Position numbers and translations under genes: made by a program
Shown: positions 47,810-56,264 of the stretch, piece by piece
Layout of the letters: each line of letters opens with the position of its first letter
Position numbering within the stretch: the first letter of the stretch is position 1
Assembly (NCBI RefSeq): GCF_003602275.1
Contig: NZ_QZVT01000014.1
Location: 1-64,000, forward strand
Direction: 5' to 3'
Source: Arthrobacter cheniae
Lineage (GTDB): Bacteria; Actinomycetota; Actinomycetes; Actinomycetales; Micrococcaceae
Length of the DNA stretch: 64,000 bases
Notes under the pieces: model-generated
Told to the model about the DNA's origin: nothing
Database searches by the model: none
Seen by the model: the letters and a program-made list of their open reading frames with translations, nothing else

Positions 47810-49303
47810 ATGTCCGCGAAGTCACCCGCCCCCTCGGGAGCATCCACCACTGCGCATAGTCGGGGTGTCGGTCTCGCACTACTGGTGGTCGCCAGCGCTC
47901 AGCTGATGCTGGTCCTCGATGATTCGATTGCGAACATCGCATTGCCGTCGGTCCAGAACGAACTCCGGATCTCCCCAGCGAACCTGCCCTGGGTGATCAA
48001 CGCCTACATCCTTGCGTTCGGCGGCCTCCTGCTCTTCGGTGGAAGGCTCGGTGACCTCTTCGGCCGGCAGCGGATCCTGCAGATCGGCATCGGCCTGTTC
48101 ACACTCTCGTCTGGTGTCGCGGCGATCGCGCCGACCGGTCCGGTCCTCATCGCGGCCCGAGCGATTCAGGGACTCGGAGCCGCCTTGACCGCGCCGAATG
48201 CGCTGGCTCTGATCGCCACGACCTTCCCCGCCGGCGAAGCCCGGAACAAAGCCCTAGCCCTGTACGGGGCGATGTCGGGCCTCGGCGTGACCGTGGGCCT
48301 GCTGCTGGGTGGAGTGCTGACCGGGACGCTCGGCTGGCGGTGGGTGTTCTTCATCAACATCCCCATCGGGCTCGCCCTACTTGCCGGAACCCGGATCCTC
48401 GTCGACGCACCCCGACATGCCGGACGACTCGACCTCCCCGGGGCGGTCACCGGCACCGGCGGGATTGCCGCCATCGTCTTCGCCATCATCCACGGAGGTG
48501 AGCAGGGCTGGGCCGACCCGATGACACTGATCGCCTTCGGCCTGGCCGCCGTCCTGCTGCCCGCATTCATCATCATCGAAGCCCGCACCACGGACCCGAT
48601 GCTTCCCCTGCGTCTATTCAGGGACCGCAATCGCACCGGCTCCTACCTCGGCATGCTGTTCGTCAGCTTCGGGCCCATGGGAACCTTCTACCTACTCACC
48701 CTCTACATGCAGCACATCCTCGAGTACGGCCCCGTCCAGACCGGACTGGCATGGCTGCCCTTCGGCGCCGGGATCATCCTCTCCGCCGGCTTCGCCTCAA
48801 AGCTTGTCCTCCGGATCGCACCCCGGATCGTCGCAGTCGCCGGGATCCTCGTTTCCACTGGCGCCATTCTGTGGCTGTCCACCATCACCCCGGATTCCGG
48901 GTACGTACAGCACCTCATGGTCGGGATCTTCGCGGTCGCCGTCGGATTCGGGCTGAGCTTCGTGCCCCTCACTCTCACCGCAGTCACCGGCGTCCGCCCT
49001 GAAGACTCAGGCATCGCATCGGCATTGCTGAACTCAACCCAGCAGATCGGCGTCGCTCTCGGCATCGCAGCCCTGTCCACCATCAGCGTCACCACAACAG
49101 AAAGCCGTCTCCCGAACGCCCTTGCCAGCCTTCGCGAAGCACGCTCAGCTGGCAATACGGACGCTGCGGCAACCGCCGGCCAAGCCATCGTCGACGGCTA
49201 CACCACCGCCCTGAGCAGCGGAGCAGTCATCCTCGCCGCCGCCGCACTGATCGTCGCCCTCATGGTCACCGCCCGCCCGCAGCAGGCCGCGGAACGCGCG
49301 TGA
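47810..49303 (+). CDS. MFS drug exporter, DHA2 (14-helix) family, under CsoR-type boxes
   Basis: A 497-residue EmrB/QacA-type exporter. LMLVLDDSIANIALPSVQNE is the DHA2 helix-1 signature (L-D-x-x-I-x-N-I-A-L-P), WVINAYILAFGGLLLFGGRL and GDLFGRQR follow in helix 2 and the A-loop, and ALYGAMSGLGVTVGLLLGGV is motif C. About 14 hydrophobic segments. GGAG precedes the ATG. It diverges from the DUF4396 gene over two CsoR-type boxes, unusual control for a drug-exporter family member, suggesting its substrate or induction is linked to copper or sulfur stress. Confidence 0.9.
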   Translation: MSAKSPAPSGASTTAHSRGVGLALLVVASAQLMLVLDDSIANIALPSVQNELRISPANLPWVINAYILAFGGLLLFGGRLGDLFGRQRILQIGIGLFTLSSGVAAIAPTGPVLIAARAIQGLGAALTAPNALALIATTFPAGEARNKALALYGAMSGLGVTVGLLLGGVLTGTLGWRWVFFINIPIGLALLAGTRILVDAPRHAGRLDLPGAVTGTGGIAAIVFAIIHGGEQGWADPMTLIAFGLAAVLLPAFIIIEARTTDPMLPLRLFRDRNRTGSYLGMLFVSFGPMGTFYLLTLYMQHILEYGPVQTGLAWLPFGAGIILSAGFASKLVLRIAPRIVAVAGILVSTGAILWLSTITPDSGYVQHLMVGIFAVAVGFGLSFVPLTLTAVTGVRPEDSGIASALLNSTQQIGVALGIAALSTISVTTTESRLPNALASLREARSAGNTDAAATAGQAIVDGYTTALSSGAVILAAAALIVALMVTARPQQAAERA

Positions 49304-49320
49304 CGCACACTCCTAACTCG

Positions 49321-49440
49321 GACCCTGAAGGGTCGATTCTTCCCTGCAATGGAGTCCATGGGTGGGGTGGCCGATGGACGGCAGGCACATCCTCGTGGGA
49401 TGCCCATCGCCAGCAACCCGAGAGGAGATGTGCCCTGCAG
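49321..49440 (+). other. Structured intergenic region between the DHA2 pump and the Lrp gene
   Basis: Three stems lie in a row: GACCCT/AGGGTC (49321-49334); GTCCAT (49354-49359) with ATGGAC (49374-49379); and a long stem of GCAGGCACATCCTC (49381-49394) with its partner around 49424-49438 (GAGG, ATGTGCC, TGC with two small bulges). The first may terminate the pump transcript. The rest could be a leader or small RNA; I recognise no riboswitch class. Confidence 0.45.
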
Positions 49441-49618
49441 GTGCTTCCCAACGCCTGAACATTCCCCGTTCGGTAGCGCTGTTCTGATACCCATCTGATC
49501 CCATGACCGACTTCCTGAACAATAGCCACGACATCAGCTAGTCAAACTGATCAGAGTAAGAGCATTAGGATCACCACACGTGGTCAATCTGACCTGGGAA
49601 GATCAGGAGGAGAAAGCA

Positions 49619-50107
49619 ATGGCGTCTCGCCGAAATACAACCCCGATTCGGGATGCGATCGACAGAGCTGTCCTCGAAGCCCTCGATGCTGATTCCAGGA
49701 TGACGATCCTCGCCATTTCTCATCGCACAGGACTTGCTCGAGGTACGGTGCAGGCCCGGCTGGAACGATACGAGCGAGAGAACGCACTGCGCGACCACAG
49801 CGTGCGCATCGACCCCACTGCCCTTGGCCTGGGAATTTCGGCCCACGTCGCGGCTGAGCTCGACCAGCACCGGATCGATGTAGCGGTAGAGGGGCTACGA
49901 GCAATACCCGAGATCGTAGAATGCCTGGCGCCGGCAGGAGAGACGGACCTGCTCTGCCGGGTCGTCGCACGAGACCCCGATGACCTGTACCGCGTCTCTG
50001 AGGAGATCCGGCTCTGCCCGGGGATCCTCCGAACAAGAACCAGCATGTTCCTTCGCCAGCCCATCCCCTACCGGATGAACCAGCTGCTCGCCACCATCAC
50101 CGACTGA
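49619..50107 (+). CDS. Lrp/AsnC-family transcription regulator
   Basis: A 162-residue Lrp/AsnC protein. The N-terminal helix-turn-helix is AVLEALDADSRMTILAISHR followed by TGLARGTVQARLERYERENA; the C-terminal RAM domain (about 75-160) includes AGETDLLCRVVARDPDDLYR and the terminal FLRQPIPYRMNQLLA. I chose ATG 49619, with GGAGGAG about 8 bases upstream, over an upstream GTG (49580) with no ribosome-binding site. Family members sense amino acids and form octamers. No metabolic gene is directly adjacent, so its targets are not evident. Confidence 0.88.
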   Translation: MASRRNTTPIRDAIDRAVLEALDADSRMTILAISHRTGLARGTVQARLERYERENALRDHSVRIDPTALGLGISAHVAAELDQHRIDVAVEGLRAIPEIVECLAPAGETDLLCRVVARDPDDLYRVSEEIRLCPGILRTRTSMFLRQPIPYRMNQLLATITD

Positions 50108-50241
50108 ACCTCGGCATCTGCTTCAAGCAGGGACCGGCACCACTACGCTTCCCACTACCGCCTGGCGGGTGGTTGGCGGGGTGAGCCGGTTCATGCCTCG
50201 GGGCCGGTTCATGAGAACCGGCCCCGAGCCATGCGTTATTG

Positions 50242-51345
50242 CTATGCCTTCGCAGCGCGGTGACGGCCGCGGCCCGCGAGGACCACGCCGGCACCGAGAG
50301 CCAGGAGACCGGCACCGATGCCCCCGGCGATTTTCATGCTGTCGTCGGTGCCCGTGTAAGCAAGCTGCTGTGTGCTGTAAGTGGCATTGTCGTCATCGTC
50401 GGTCACGAGAACTCCACCGTTGGCGGTGTTGTTGTTTCCTGTGCTCTCGTCAGTCCGGTTGCCGTCGGTATCGAGCTCACAGCCGATACCGTCGCTGTCC
50501 CGGTCGAGACCGGCACGGAAGCCCTCTTCACCCAGGAGGATGGAGCGGCCCAGTACGTCCCGAACCTCGGCGCAGTTCTCGTAATAGACACCGACCGTTG
50601 CATGGTCGAGCACCGGGAGAACGTTGTCGGGGGTGTCCACGATGACGACCGGCGTAACGGGCACTTCCACGGTCACGGGGACCTCAACCTTGACGGGCAC
50701 GACGACAGGAGCCTCGTCCACGGGGGTTTCGTCTGCGGGGACCTCTACTGGAACCTCTTCGACAGGGGTCTTCACGGGGACCTCTTTGACAGGGGTCTCT
50801 ACGGGAAGCTCGGGAGTAGGCCCCGCGGGGTTTCCGGGAGTCTCGGGGGTTTCCGGGGTGGGAACCTCGGGAACCTCGGGAACCTCGGGAAGCTCGGGAG
50901 ATGGCCCCGCGGGGTTTCCGGGAGTCTCGGGGGTTTCCGGGGTGGGAACCTCGGGAACCTCGGGAACCTCAGGTACCTCGGGGATTGGAACGACGACGAC
51001 AGGCGCGGGAATCAACGTGTAGGAGTAGTGGGAGATGTCCTTCCCGCTGGTGTGACTGAAGGTCACCTCCGTCTGGGGGGGAGACAGGACGACGTTCTCT
51101 GGACCGTTCTGTTGCTTGGCGGAACCGGCTTTGACGCAGTAGCTCGCAATGAGCTGTCCCTGCGGGGCAGTGATGGTGACTGCCTTGAGTCCTGACTCGG
51201 TAACGTCCAGCTTCCCGCTCGTACCTTCGCCACACACCTGTTCCACAGGTTCGGCCACCTGGTCTGTTGCGAACGCAGGGGCGACGGAGAATGTGCTGAG
51301 ACCGGCAGTGACGGCGAGGGCGAGCAGCCCTGAGCGCTTGTTCAT
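50242..51345 (-). CDS. Proline-rich cell-wall protein with Excalibur domain and LAYTG sorting signal
   Basis: A 367-residue secreted wall protein. MNKRSGLLALAVTAGLSTFS followed by VAPAFA is a signal peptide (cut after about residue 26). Residues ~30-110 are a small domain with two cysteines. Residues ~115-235 are Pro/Glu/Val repeats (PEVPEVPEVPTPETPETPGN), a rigid spacer encoded by an 84-bp tandem repeat. Then an Excalibur calcium-binding domain follows: YYENCAEVRDVLG ending in DRDSDGIGCE. The C-terminus has LAYTG, a hydrophobic helix and a basic tail (AGRGRHRAAKA), a class E-type sortase signal. It would be anchored to peptidoglycan. Function unknown; adhesion or wall organisation is plausible. 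Confidence 0.88.
   Translation of the reverse strand: MNKRSGLLALAVTAGLSTFSVAPAFATDQVAEPVEQVCGEGTSGKLDVTESGLKAVTITAPQGQLIASYCVKAGSAKQQNGPENVVLSPPQTEVTFSHTSGKDISHYSYTLIPAPVVVVPIPEVPEVPEVPEVPTPETPETPGNPAGPSPELPEVPEVPEVPTPETPETPGNPAGPTPELPVETPVKEVPVKTPVEEVPVEVPADETPVDEAPVVVPVKVEVPVTVEVPVTPVVIVDTPDNVLPVLDHATVGVYYENCAEVRDVLGRSILLGEEGFRAGLDRDSDGIGCELDTDGNRTDESTGNNNTANGGVLVTDDDDNATYSTQQLAYTGTDDSMKIAGGIGAGLLALGAGVVLAGRGRHRAAKA
50803..50970. repeat. Tandem 84-bp repeat coding for the wall protein's proline-rich spacer
   Basis: Two copies, 50803-50886 and 50887-50970, are nearly identical over 84 bp and encode 28 residues each (EVPEVPEVPTPETPETPGNP plus AGP.PEL.). Within each copy GGGAACCTC-type 9-mers are themselves repeated. 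Such arrays expand and contract readily, so spacer length may vary between strains. Confidence 0.85.
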
Positions 51346-51994
51346 ATTTACCTGTTGTTTCTCTTGTGTGTTTTGGGCATGGACTGGCGCGAGGGTTGCG
51401 CCCCATCACTGGCAATCCAGCGGCGCTCCATGAAGCGTGGTTTGAAGCCGACTTTTGACCTGTCCAGTCGTTTCCGGACTTCCAGGTCACCCAGTGCCAC
51501 GGTCAGAAGCTGCGAATGCTGCAACACCTTCTAATCGAATGCAAAAGGCGCGGTCCCCTCGCGCGTCGTGCTCACTCGTACAACACTCAATCTATGAACT
51601 CGGGAAGGAGTAAACACGAGTGGCACCTACGCCTTAATCGCCGGGCTTCCAATCAAGAACAGGCAGTTACTACCAGTCAACAGGCTGCTGACTACTCGGA
51701 AATCGAGGGAAAACTACTTGCCCAGGCGCACTACTCCTTCGGGTGACAACCACCTGGGAAATCGGTGGAACCTTGTTGCGACGCTGTGGGTTGTGTCGGC
51801 GACTTTTCGTCTCCGTCATGGGTTATTTCCACTACCGGGACATATTTATTCAAGCGAGAGAAAGGCCCTGCCCTGATTGGGTGGATACGAACTAAGCCGC
51901 GAGTTTGGCTTCAGCGGTGCGGACCAGAGTTTCCCGGCGCTGCAACAGCCGTAACGGGGAATCTTGATATTGGCGCGGTTCTTGGCTGTCGTGA
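51346..51994. other. Long non-coding stretch upstream of the wall protein
   Basis: About 650 bases of lower-GC DNA without a supportable gene. Short frames of 60-90 codons exist, but none has a good ribosome-binding site and family-like sequence. The first ~150 bases must hold the wall-protein promoter (minus strand). The remainder borders the GH1 gene remnant and is probably decaying sequence. Confidence 0.5.
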
Positions 51995-52531
51995 CCGGTT
52001 CGCGTCGGAGGCCTCTACGAGCGCCTGATGACGCTCCAGCCGGCAGCACACCGCGCCGCGACCGCAGCCATCAAGGCTCACCGCCCGGAGCTTCCCTCGG
52101 GCTGGACCCTGGCGAACTCGGACATCCAGTCCATCGATGGAGGTCGTGGCACGGCCGATCAGGTGCGCCGGGGCGTCAACGAACGCTTCCTCGAGGCGTC
52201 CCGCGACGACGACTTCGTGGGCATCCAGACCTACGGCCGCACCGTCTACGGCCGAACGGCCTGGCGCCGGCCCTGGAAGGCGCGGCGACCAACCAGATGG
52301 GCGAGGAGAACGGCCTCGCCACTGAGGACGAAGTACAGCGTGTGGACTATCTCCGGGCCGCGGTGGACAGCGTTGCGTCCTGCCTCGCGGACGGCATGGA
52401 TGTCTGCGGCTACATCGTTTGGCCGGCCTTCGACAACTATGAATGGGTGTTCGGCTACGGGCCGAAGTTCGTCTCATCGCGGTGGACCGGAACACCCAGG
52501 AGCGGACCACCCAAGGACAGTGCGCGCCGGC
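51995..52531 (+). pseudogene. Decayed GH1 beta-glucosidase, C-terminal half
   Basis: Pieces in several frames align with a family 1 glycoside hydrolase. Frame of 52028: AATAAIKAHRPELPSGWTLA, VNERFLEASRDDDFVGIQTY, GRTVYG. After a one-base loss near 52248: EGAATNQMGEENGLATEDEV, QRVDYLRAAV, CLADGMDVCGYIVWPAFDNY, EWVFGYGPKF. Another frame change follows at about 52470 before PKDSAR. Between MGEE and the ENG nucleophile motif about 25-30 residues normal for the family are missing, and the whole N-terminal half with the acid/base NEP motif is absent. It cannot encode an active enzyme. Confidence 0.8.
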
Positions 52532-52748
52532 CGGGTCATCAGCCGCAGGAACACGCTCCGCAGGTCGGCGCGGACACCCCGTCCGACGTCGTTCAGCCGG
52601 CCTGACACCGCCGTGAACCCCGGCACCGCCGAAACGGGCGCCGCGCCCGTTCATCGCCGGCGCGCTGGTCGCCCATGGCGCGGTCCGCCACTGCGATCGG
52701 GGCCGAGGACCTGCCCGATGGCCAGACTTCACCTGCAGTATCAAGGCT

Positions 52749-52769
52749 GCGGGGGTTCCGATCCCCCGC
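52749..52769 (+). terminator. Hairpin downstream of the GH1 remnant
   Basis: GCGGGGG (52749-52755) and CCCCCGC (52763-52769) with a 7-base loop (TTCCGAT). The shape recalls a tRNA T-arm, but the loop lacks the invariant TTCRA pattern and no other tRNA arms are present. A terminator left from the lost gene is more likely. Confidence 0.5.
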
Positions 52770-52942
52770 ATTCCTGAAGAATGGAAACACCTGATGACAG
52801 CAGTGAGCAATCGCCGTGCCACCGGAGTGCTGACGTCGCTTGCAGTTCTGACGTCGTAATGTTGCAACCTCTCGACAAGCACCTTCCGCGAGCCCGGATC
52901 AGTTGCTCATCCGAGGGCGTCGATGACCTCCGCTCCCGATCC

Positions 52943-53190
52943 ATGCGAGCAGCGGACGTGATGCGCAACGGCATGGGTAGTTGGCCGTTCATCGCTGTTC
53001 TGGTGTCGATGGGCTGCAGGGGGCGATCCTGCTCATCGCAGCCAAAGGGCAGGACGTGATCAGTGTTGCCGTGGCGCTGCACGATTTCGAGACCGATACT
53101 TCGGCCACGCAGGAGATCGACCGCCCGATCCAGCTCACCGAGCAGCAGCTCGCCATCATCGTGGAACTCCAGCTGCACCTTTTGAGCGGC
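52943..53190 (+). pseudogene. Remnant of a DUF1003 membrane protein
   Basis: MRAADVMRNGMGSWPFIAVL in one frame, then after a frameshift near 53010 LQGAILLIAAKGQDVISVAV, ALHDFETDTSATQEIDRPIQ and LTEQQLAIIVELQLHLLSG, follow the DUF1003 layout: two membrane helices joined by a short loop and an acidic helical tail. The N-terminal part and the first helix are incomplete. Assignment by recalled pattern. Not expected to be functional. Confidence 0.5.
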
Positions 53191-53358
53191 CAGGTCGACG
53201 GCGAATGCGACCACGGGGTGCCGTCATGCAGCCCTCTAGAGGCCTCAGGGCCTCCGGCCGATGGGCATACGGATCGCGAACAGTACGAGGCGCGCGGCAG
53301 GAGGGATCCGTGTCGCGAATCCTCGCCTGCACCTGTTGTGCAGCGGGAAGCTCCTCAG

Positions 53359-53655
53359 TTACTGATCGAGGGCTTCAAGGTGGGGGTCCAACCCGAGGGC
53401 AGGTGCACTCCGACGTGTGATGTCTTCTTGCCAGTCATGGGTGCGGGGAGCATTGCTTCGCTTCCCCTTGAGGAAGTCCATCTCCTCCGCGGACAGCCAG
53501 TGCTCGCCATGCTCGTCGAGGCATAGGACCTCGCCTGTACCTGCTTCGACCCGGTTGACGTAGGTGCGTGGCAGCACCATCGTCCCTGGGTTGTCCAGTA
53601 GCCACTGCTGGACGGTGGTATCAAGCGTGGACCACAAAGCACTGATGCTGGTCAT
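53359..53655 (-). CDS. Small hypothetical protein, possible DevR-regulon member
   Basis: A 98-residue soluble protein (MTSISALWSTLDTTVQQWLL, DNPGTMVLPRTYVNRVEAGT, then LDEHGEHWLSAEEMDFLKGK). It has no membrane segment and no motif I recognise. Codon use is normal for the region and the frame is the only long one here, so it is probably real. The ribosome-binding site is weak. A DevR-box-like palindrome lies about 100 bases upstream at 53758-53771, linking it to the stress genes that follow. Confidence 0.6.
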   Translation of the reverse strand: MTSISALWSTLDTTVQQWLLDNPGTMVLPRTYVNRVEAGTGEVLCLDEHGEHWLSAEEMDFLKGKRSNAPRTHDWQEDITRRSAPALGLDPHLEALDQ

Positions 53656-53757
53656 TGGGTGCGTCTTTCTGATCGGGGACCTTATCGGCCGCCGCTACGG
53701 TACGGCGCACACCTCAGGTCCTCAGGCAATACAAACCGGTTGCAATGCGGGGTACTA

Positions 53758-53771
53758 GGGCACAACGTCCC
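53758..53771. promoter_or_regulatory. DevR-box-like palindrome 1
   Basis: GGGCACAACGTCCC. It shares the GGG-C...GTCCC frame with the boxes at 57685-57723 and lies upstream of the minus-strand hypothetical gene at 53359-53655. Confidence 0.45.
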
Positions 53772-53902
53772 GACTCTTCGAGCTGCTGAGGAGGCATAGG
53801 GGCGGCGAGCGCCCTGTGTGTGAGGGCACCCCGGATCAAGTCGGTGATGAGCGTGACGGCGAGGATGACGCCCGGGGTGCCGACTGGTGGTTCCTGGCTT
53901 CG

Positions 53903-54523
53903 CTAGAGGAGCCACGGCCTCCGGTGCACGATCGGCAGTTTCCTCCACGGCCTGCCGGCGCCCCAGGTGTCGCCGGCGGACGATGCAGCGAGGAGGACCA
54001 GAGTCAGCGCGTAGATGATGTGGTAATCCACGAGCGGGTTCGTCGACGTCGTGTTCGCAGCGAAGGGCCATTCCGCGAGATACATCATCACCATGAGAAA
54101 GCTGCCGACGACGGCGCTGACGCGCAATCCGATGCCGAGCATCACCGCCATCCCGATGCCGAGCATGCCCAGCTGGAAAAGGATGTCGGAGGCAGGACTG
54201 GCGATCAGAGTGAACAGGCCCTTCAGTGGACCGGTGACCCCGTCACTGAGCAGAAACCCCTGGCTGGGTGTTCCGCCGGCAACCCATGCGCGGTCGGCAG
54301 GAGTCGAGAACCCCAGACCGAACGTCTTGTCCAGAAAGGCCCACAGGAAGATGAAGCCGGTTGCCAGTCGCAGGAGTGCCAGGATGTGCAGTCCCTTGCC
54401 GCGGGACGCCTTATCCTCCCCTTGAGTGTGGGCGACCCTCAAGGGCGGGGTGGATTCTGTGAGGACCGTGCGCTCCGGTGTTCCAGAGGGCGCACGGCGG
54501 GTGAAGTAGGTCCTGATCGTCAT
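53903..54523 (-). CDS. DoxX/DoxD-like membrane protein
   Basis: A 206-residue protein with four hydrophobic segments (about residues 38-58, 90-112, 118-145 and 162-182). HILALLRLATGFIFLWAFLD followed by KTFGLGF is the DoxX family opening, and GFLLSDGVTGPLKGLFTLI, LGIGMAVMLGIGLRVSAVVG and VDYHIIYALTLVLLAASSAG continue it. Related DoxD/DoxX proteins form quinone-linked membrane oxidoreductases. I chose ATG 54523 with AAGGA just upstream. It is downstream of the flavohemoprotein on the same strand (177 bases apart), consistent with respiration/NO stress. Confidence 0.82.
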   Translation of the reverse strand: MTIRTYFTRRAPSGTPERTVLTESTPPLRVAHTQGEDKASRGKGLHILALLRLATGFIFLWAFLDKTFGLGFSTPADRAWVAGGTPSQGFLLSDGVTGPLKGLFTLIASPASDILFQLGMLGIGMAVMLGIGLRVSAVVGSFLMVMMYLAEWPFAANTTSTNPLVDYHIIYALTLVLLAASSAGDTWGAGRPWRKLPIVHRRPWLL

Positions 54524-54700
54524 GGGAATCCTTGAGGTAATCGAGATGGATGGGGCTTCGACCGGCGTCGCCTGCTGCGGGTGAAACAGGCAGAGGCGAA
54601 GGTCGCGGCCGCGGAGAAAGCGGATTCTCATCGGCGCGCCAACTGGCATGAGCAGGAGACGCACCGCGTTGGAGTCCCCGCTGAAGGTATCGGTACGCGA

Positions 54701-55957
54701 CTACAAGGCGGCGAGAACCGGGTCGGCTGACTGGAATTCGGCGAGCCAGAGATCCGGTCCGAAGACTTCGTAGCGAATGTCCCGTGCGGTAACTCCTCGC
54801 AGGATCAGCGCGCTGCGCACCATCTGCATGAAGGCGAGCGGCCCGCACAGGTAGTACTCGGCATCGGCGGGAAGTTCGAGCAGGGACAGGTCCATGAACC
54901 CGGTGAACTGCCGGCCTGATCCGGCGTTCTGAGCTGTGTCGGGCGATGGTGGCTGTGACGGTTCCATGAACCAGGTGGTCAGTGTTGCTCCCGGCAGCCG
55001 CGCGAGGTCTGCGCGTACCTGGCTCTGTAGCGCGAAGGTGTCGGACGATTCGTCAGCATGTAGAAGCGCCACCATGCGGGTGGAGGAAGACCGAGCGAGG
55101 TGGGAGAGCATCCCTGCCATGGGCGTGATACCGATGCCGGCGGTCGCGAAAACGATCGGCCGAGTGCCGGGGGCGAGGACCACGTCACCGAAAGGAGCCG
55201 AGAGCACGACCTCGTCGCCGACGTCCGTGCTCGAGTGCAGGAGGTTGGAAACTTCGCCGTCGGGGGTCGGCGACCCGTGTAGGCGCTTGACGGAGAACCG
55301 GCGGTGCTGTCCGTCGTCGGCTTGGGTGAGGCTGTACTGGCGTGGCTGGTGCACGCCGTCGGGCATGAGCGCCTTGAGCGTCACGTACTGCCCGGGCAGG
55401 GATCGCTTCCCGCTTCGATCGTTCGTACTCTCCACGACGAAGGTCACGACGTCTTCCGTCTCCCGAATCTTCTCGGTGACCCGCCATGTGTCCCACACCG
55501 TCTCGGGGCTCAGGTCCGCGGCCGCGTACATGGTCCGTTCCTGATTCCTGAGCATGTTGGCCATCAGCCAGTACACCTCGTCCCACGCCGAGGCGATCTC
55601 CGGGGTGACTGCATCCCCGAGGACGTCGCCGATGGCCCACATCAGGTGATCGTGGACGATCTGGTAATGATCAGGACGTAAGCCCAAGGACACATGCTTG
55701 TGGGAGATCCGCGACATCAGGTGCTCGGGTAGTTCACCGGGACTGTTCACCAGGAGGCCCGCGAATGCTGCAACCGATCCAGCCAGGGCCTGCTGCTGCC
55801 GTCCGTCTGCCTGGTTCCCACGATTGAACAGACCATCCAGAAGGTCTGGCCTCTCCTCGAACATGTGCGCGTAGAAGCGCTTGGCGATCTCGCCGATGTT
55901 CGCGCCGACGACCGGCAACGTGGCTTCGACGATGGGACGGGATGTATCGGAAAGCAT
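54701..55957 (-). CDS. hmp: Flavohemoprotein, nitric oxide dioxygenase
   Basis: A 418-residue three-domain enzyme. The globin domain (1-140) has the proximal His in KHVSLGLRPDHYQIVHDHLM. A ferredoxin-reductase FAD domain (about 150-260) shows PGQYVTLKA and PRQYSLTQADDGQ. The NAD domain (about 265-415) shows FATAGIGITPMAGML and YYLCGPLAFMQMVRSAL. It oxidises NO to nitrate using O2 and NAD(P)H in the cytosol. It is the first of the minus-strand pair with the DoxX protein. I see no clear NsrR or NO-sensor box upstream, but it lies within the DevRS island, whose sensor can bind NO. Confidence 0.95.
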   Translation of the reverse strand: MLSDTSRPIVEATLPVVGANIGEIAKRFYAHMFEERPDLLDGLFNRGNQADGRQQQALAGSVAAFAGLLVNSPGELPEHLMSRISHKHVSLGLRPDHYQIVHDHLMWAIGDVLGDAVTPEIASAWDEVYWLMANMLRNQERTMYAAADLSPETVWDTWRVTEKIRETEDVVTFVVESTNDRSGKRSLPGQYVTLKALMPDGVHQPRQYSLTQADDGQHRRFSVKRLHGSPTPDGEVSNLLHSSTDVGDEVVLSAPFGDVVLAPGTRPIVFATAGIGITPMAGMLSHLARSSSTRMVALLHADESSDTFALQSQVRADLARLPGATLTTWFMEPSQPPSPDTAQNAGSGRQFTGFMDLSLLELPADAEYYLCGPLAFMQMVRSALILRGVTARDIRYEVFGPDLWLAEFQSADPVLAAL

Positions 55958-56187
55958 TGTGGAATCCTGACGGTGGGAGCGGGGTTTCTGAGCGTGGTGA
56001 TGGAAGGAGAACGACCGAATCGTCGGGGCGCCCAGCGTGTGTCCGGTTCGGCACGAGGATCAGGTCCTCGGTGATCGCTGCAGCGCCTCGTCGCCGGCGG
56101 TCAGTGAACGCGTCCCTGAAGGGCCGGCGCCGTTCCGCAGTTTCCTGGTCCCACGAAAAACGGTGTGGGCTGTGGCGCGTGCAGGGC
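55958..56187. other. Intergenic stretch upstream of hmp
   Basis: About 230 bases with no recognisable gene. It should contain the hmp promoter. No DevR-like box is evident here. The stretch ends at a hairpin that terminates the minus-strand stress-protein operon. Confidence 0.4.
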
Positions 56188-56229
56188 AAGCATCAGTTGT
56201 CCGGCACAGGAGAGCCGGCAGTGATGCTT
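56188..56229 (-). terminator. Two-tier hairpin after the universal stress genes
   Basis: AAGCATCA (56188-56195) pairs with TGATGCTT (56222-56229), and inside it CCGGC (56201-56205) pairs with GCCGG (56214-56218). It lies 36 bases beyond the stop of the stress protein at 56265 on the minus strand and ends in a TT-containing stem, as expected of a terminator. Confidence 0.7.
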
Positions 56230-56264
56230 CCCTCAGCACGTGCCGTCGGGCATCGTGTCGTGTC

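Noticed and set aside
50239-51195. Long plus-strand frame opposite the wall-protein gene, Gly/Asn/Leu-rich repeats
   Set aside because: The repeats are the reverse complement of the Pro/Glu/Val codons; the minus strand has the signal peptide, Excalibur domain and sorting signal.
51516-51746. 76-codon frame in the gap upstream of the wall protein
   Set aside because: Polar low-complexity product, no start signal, no homology I recognise.
52749-52769. T-arm-like hairpin suggesting a tRNA
   Set aside because: The loop lacks the TTCRA consensus and no acceptor, D or anticodon arms can be folded around it.
52741-53214. 157-codon minus-strand frame
   Set aside because: The opposite strand reads as a DUF1003 remnant; the minus-strand product degrades into unusual codons in its second half.
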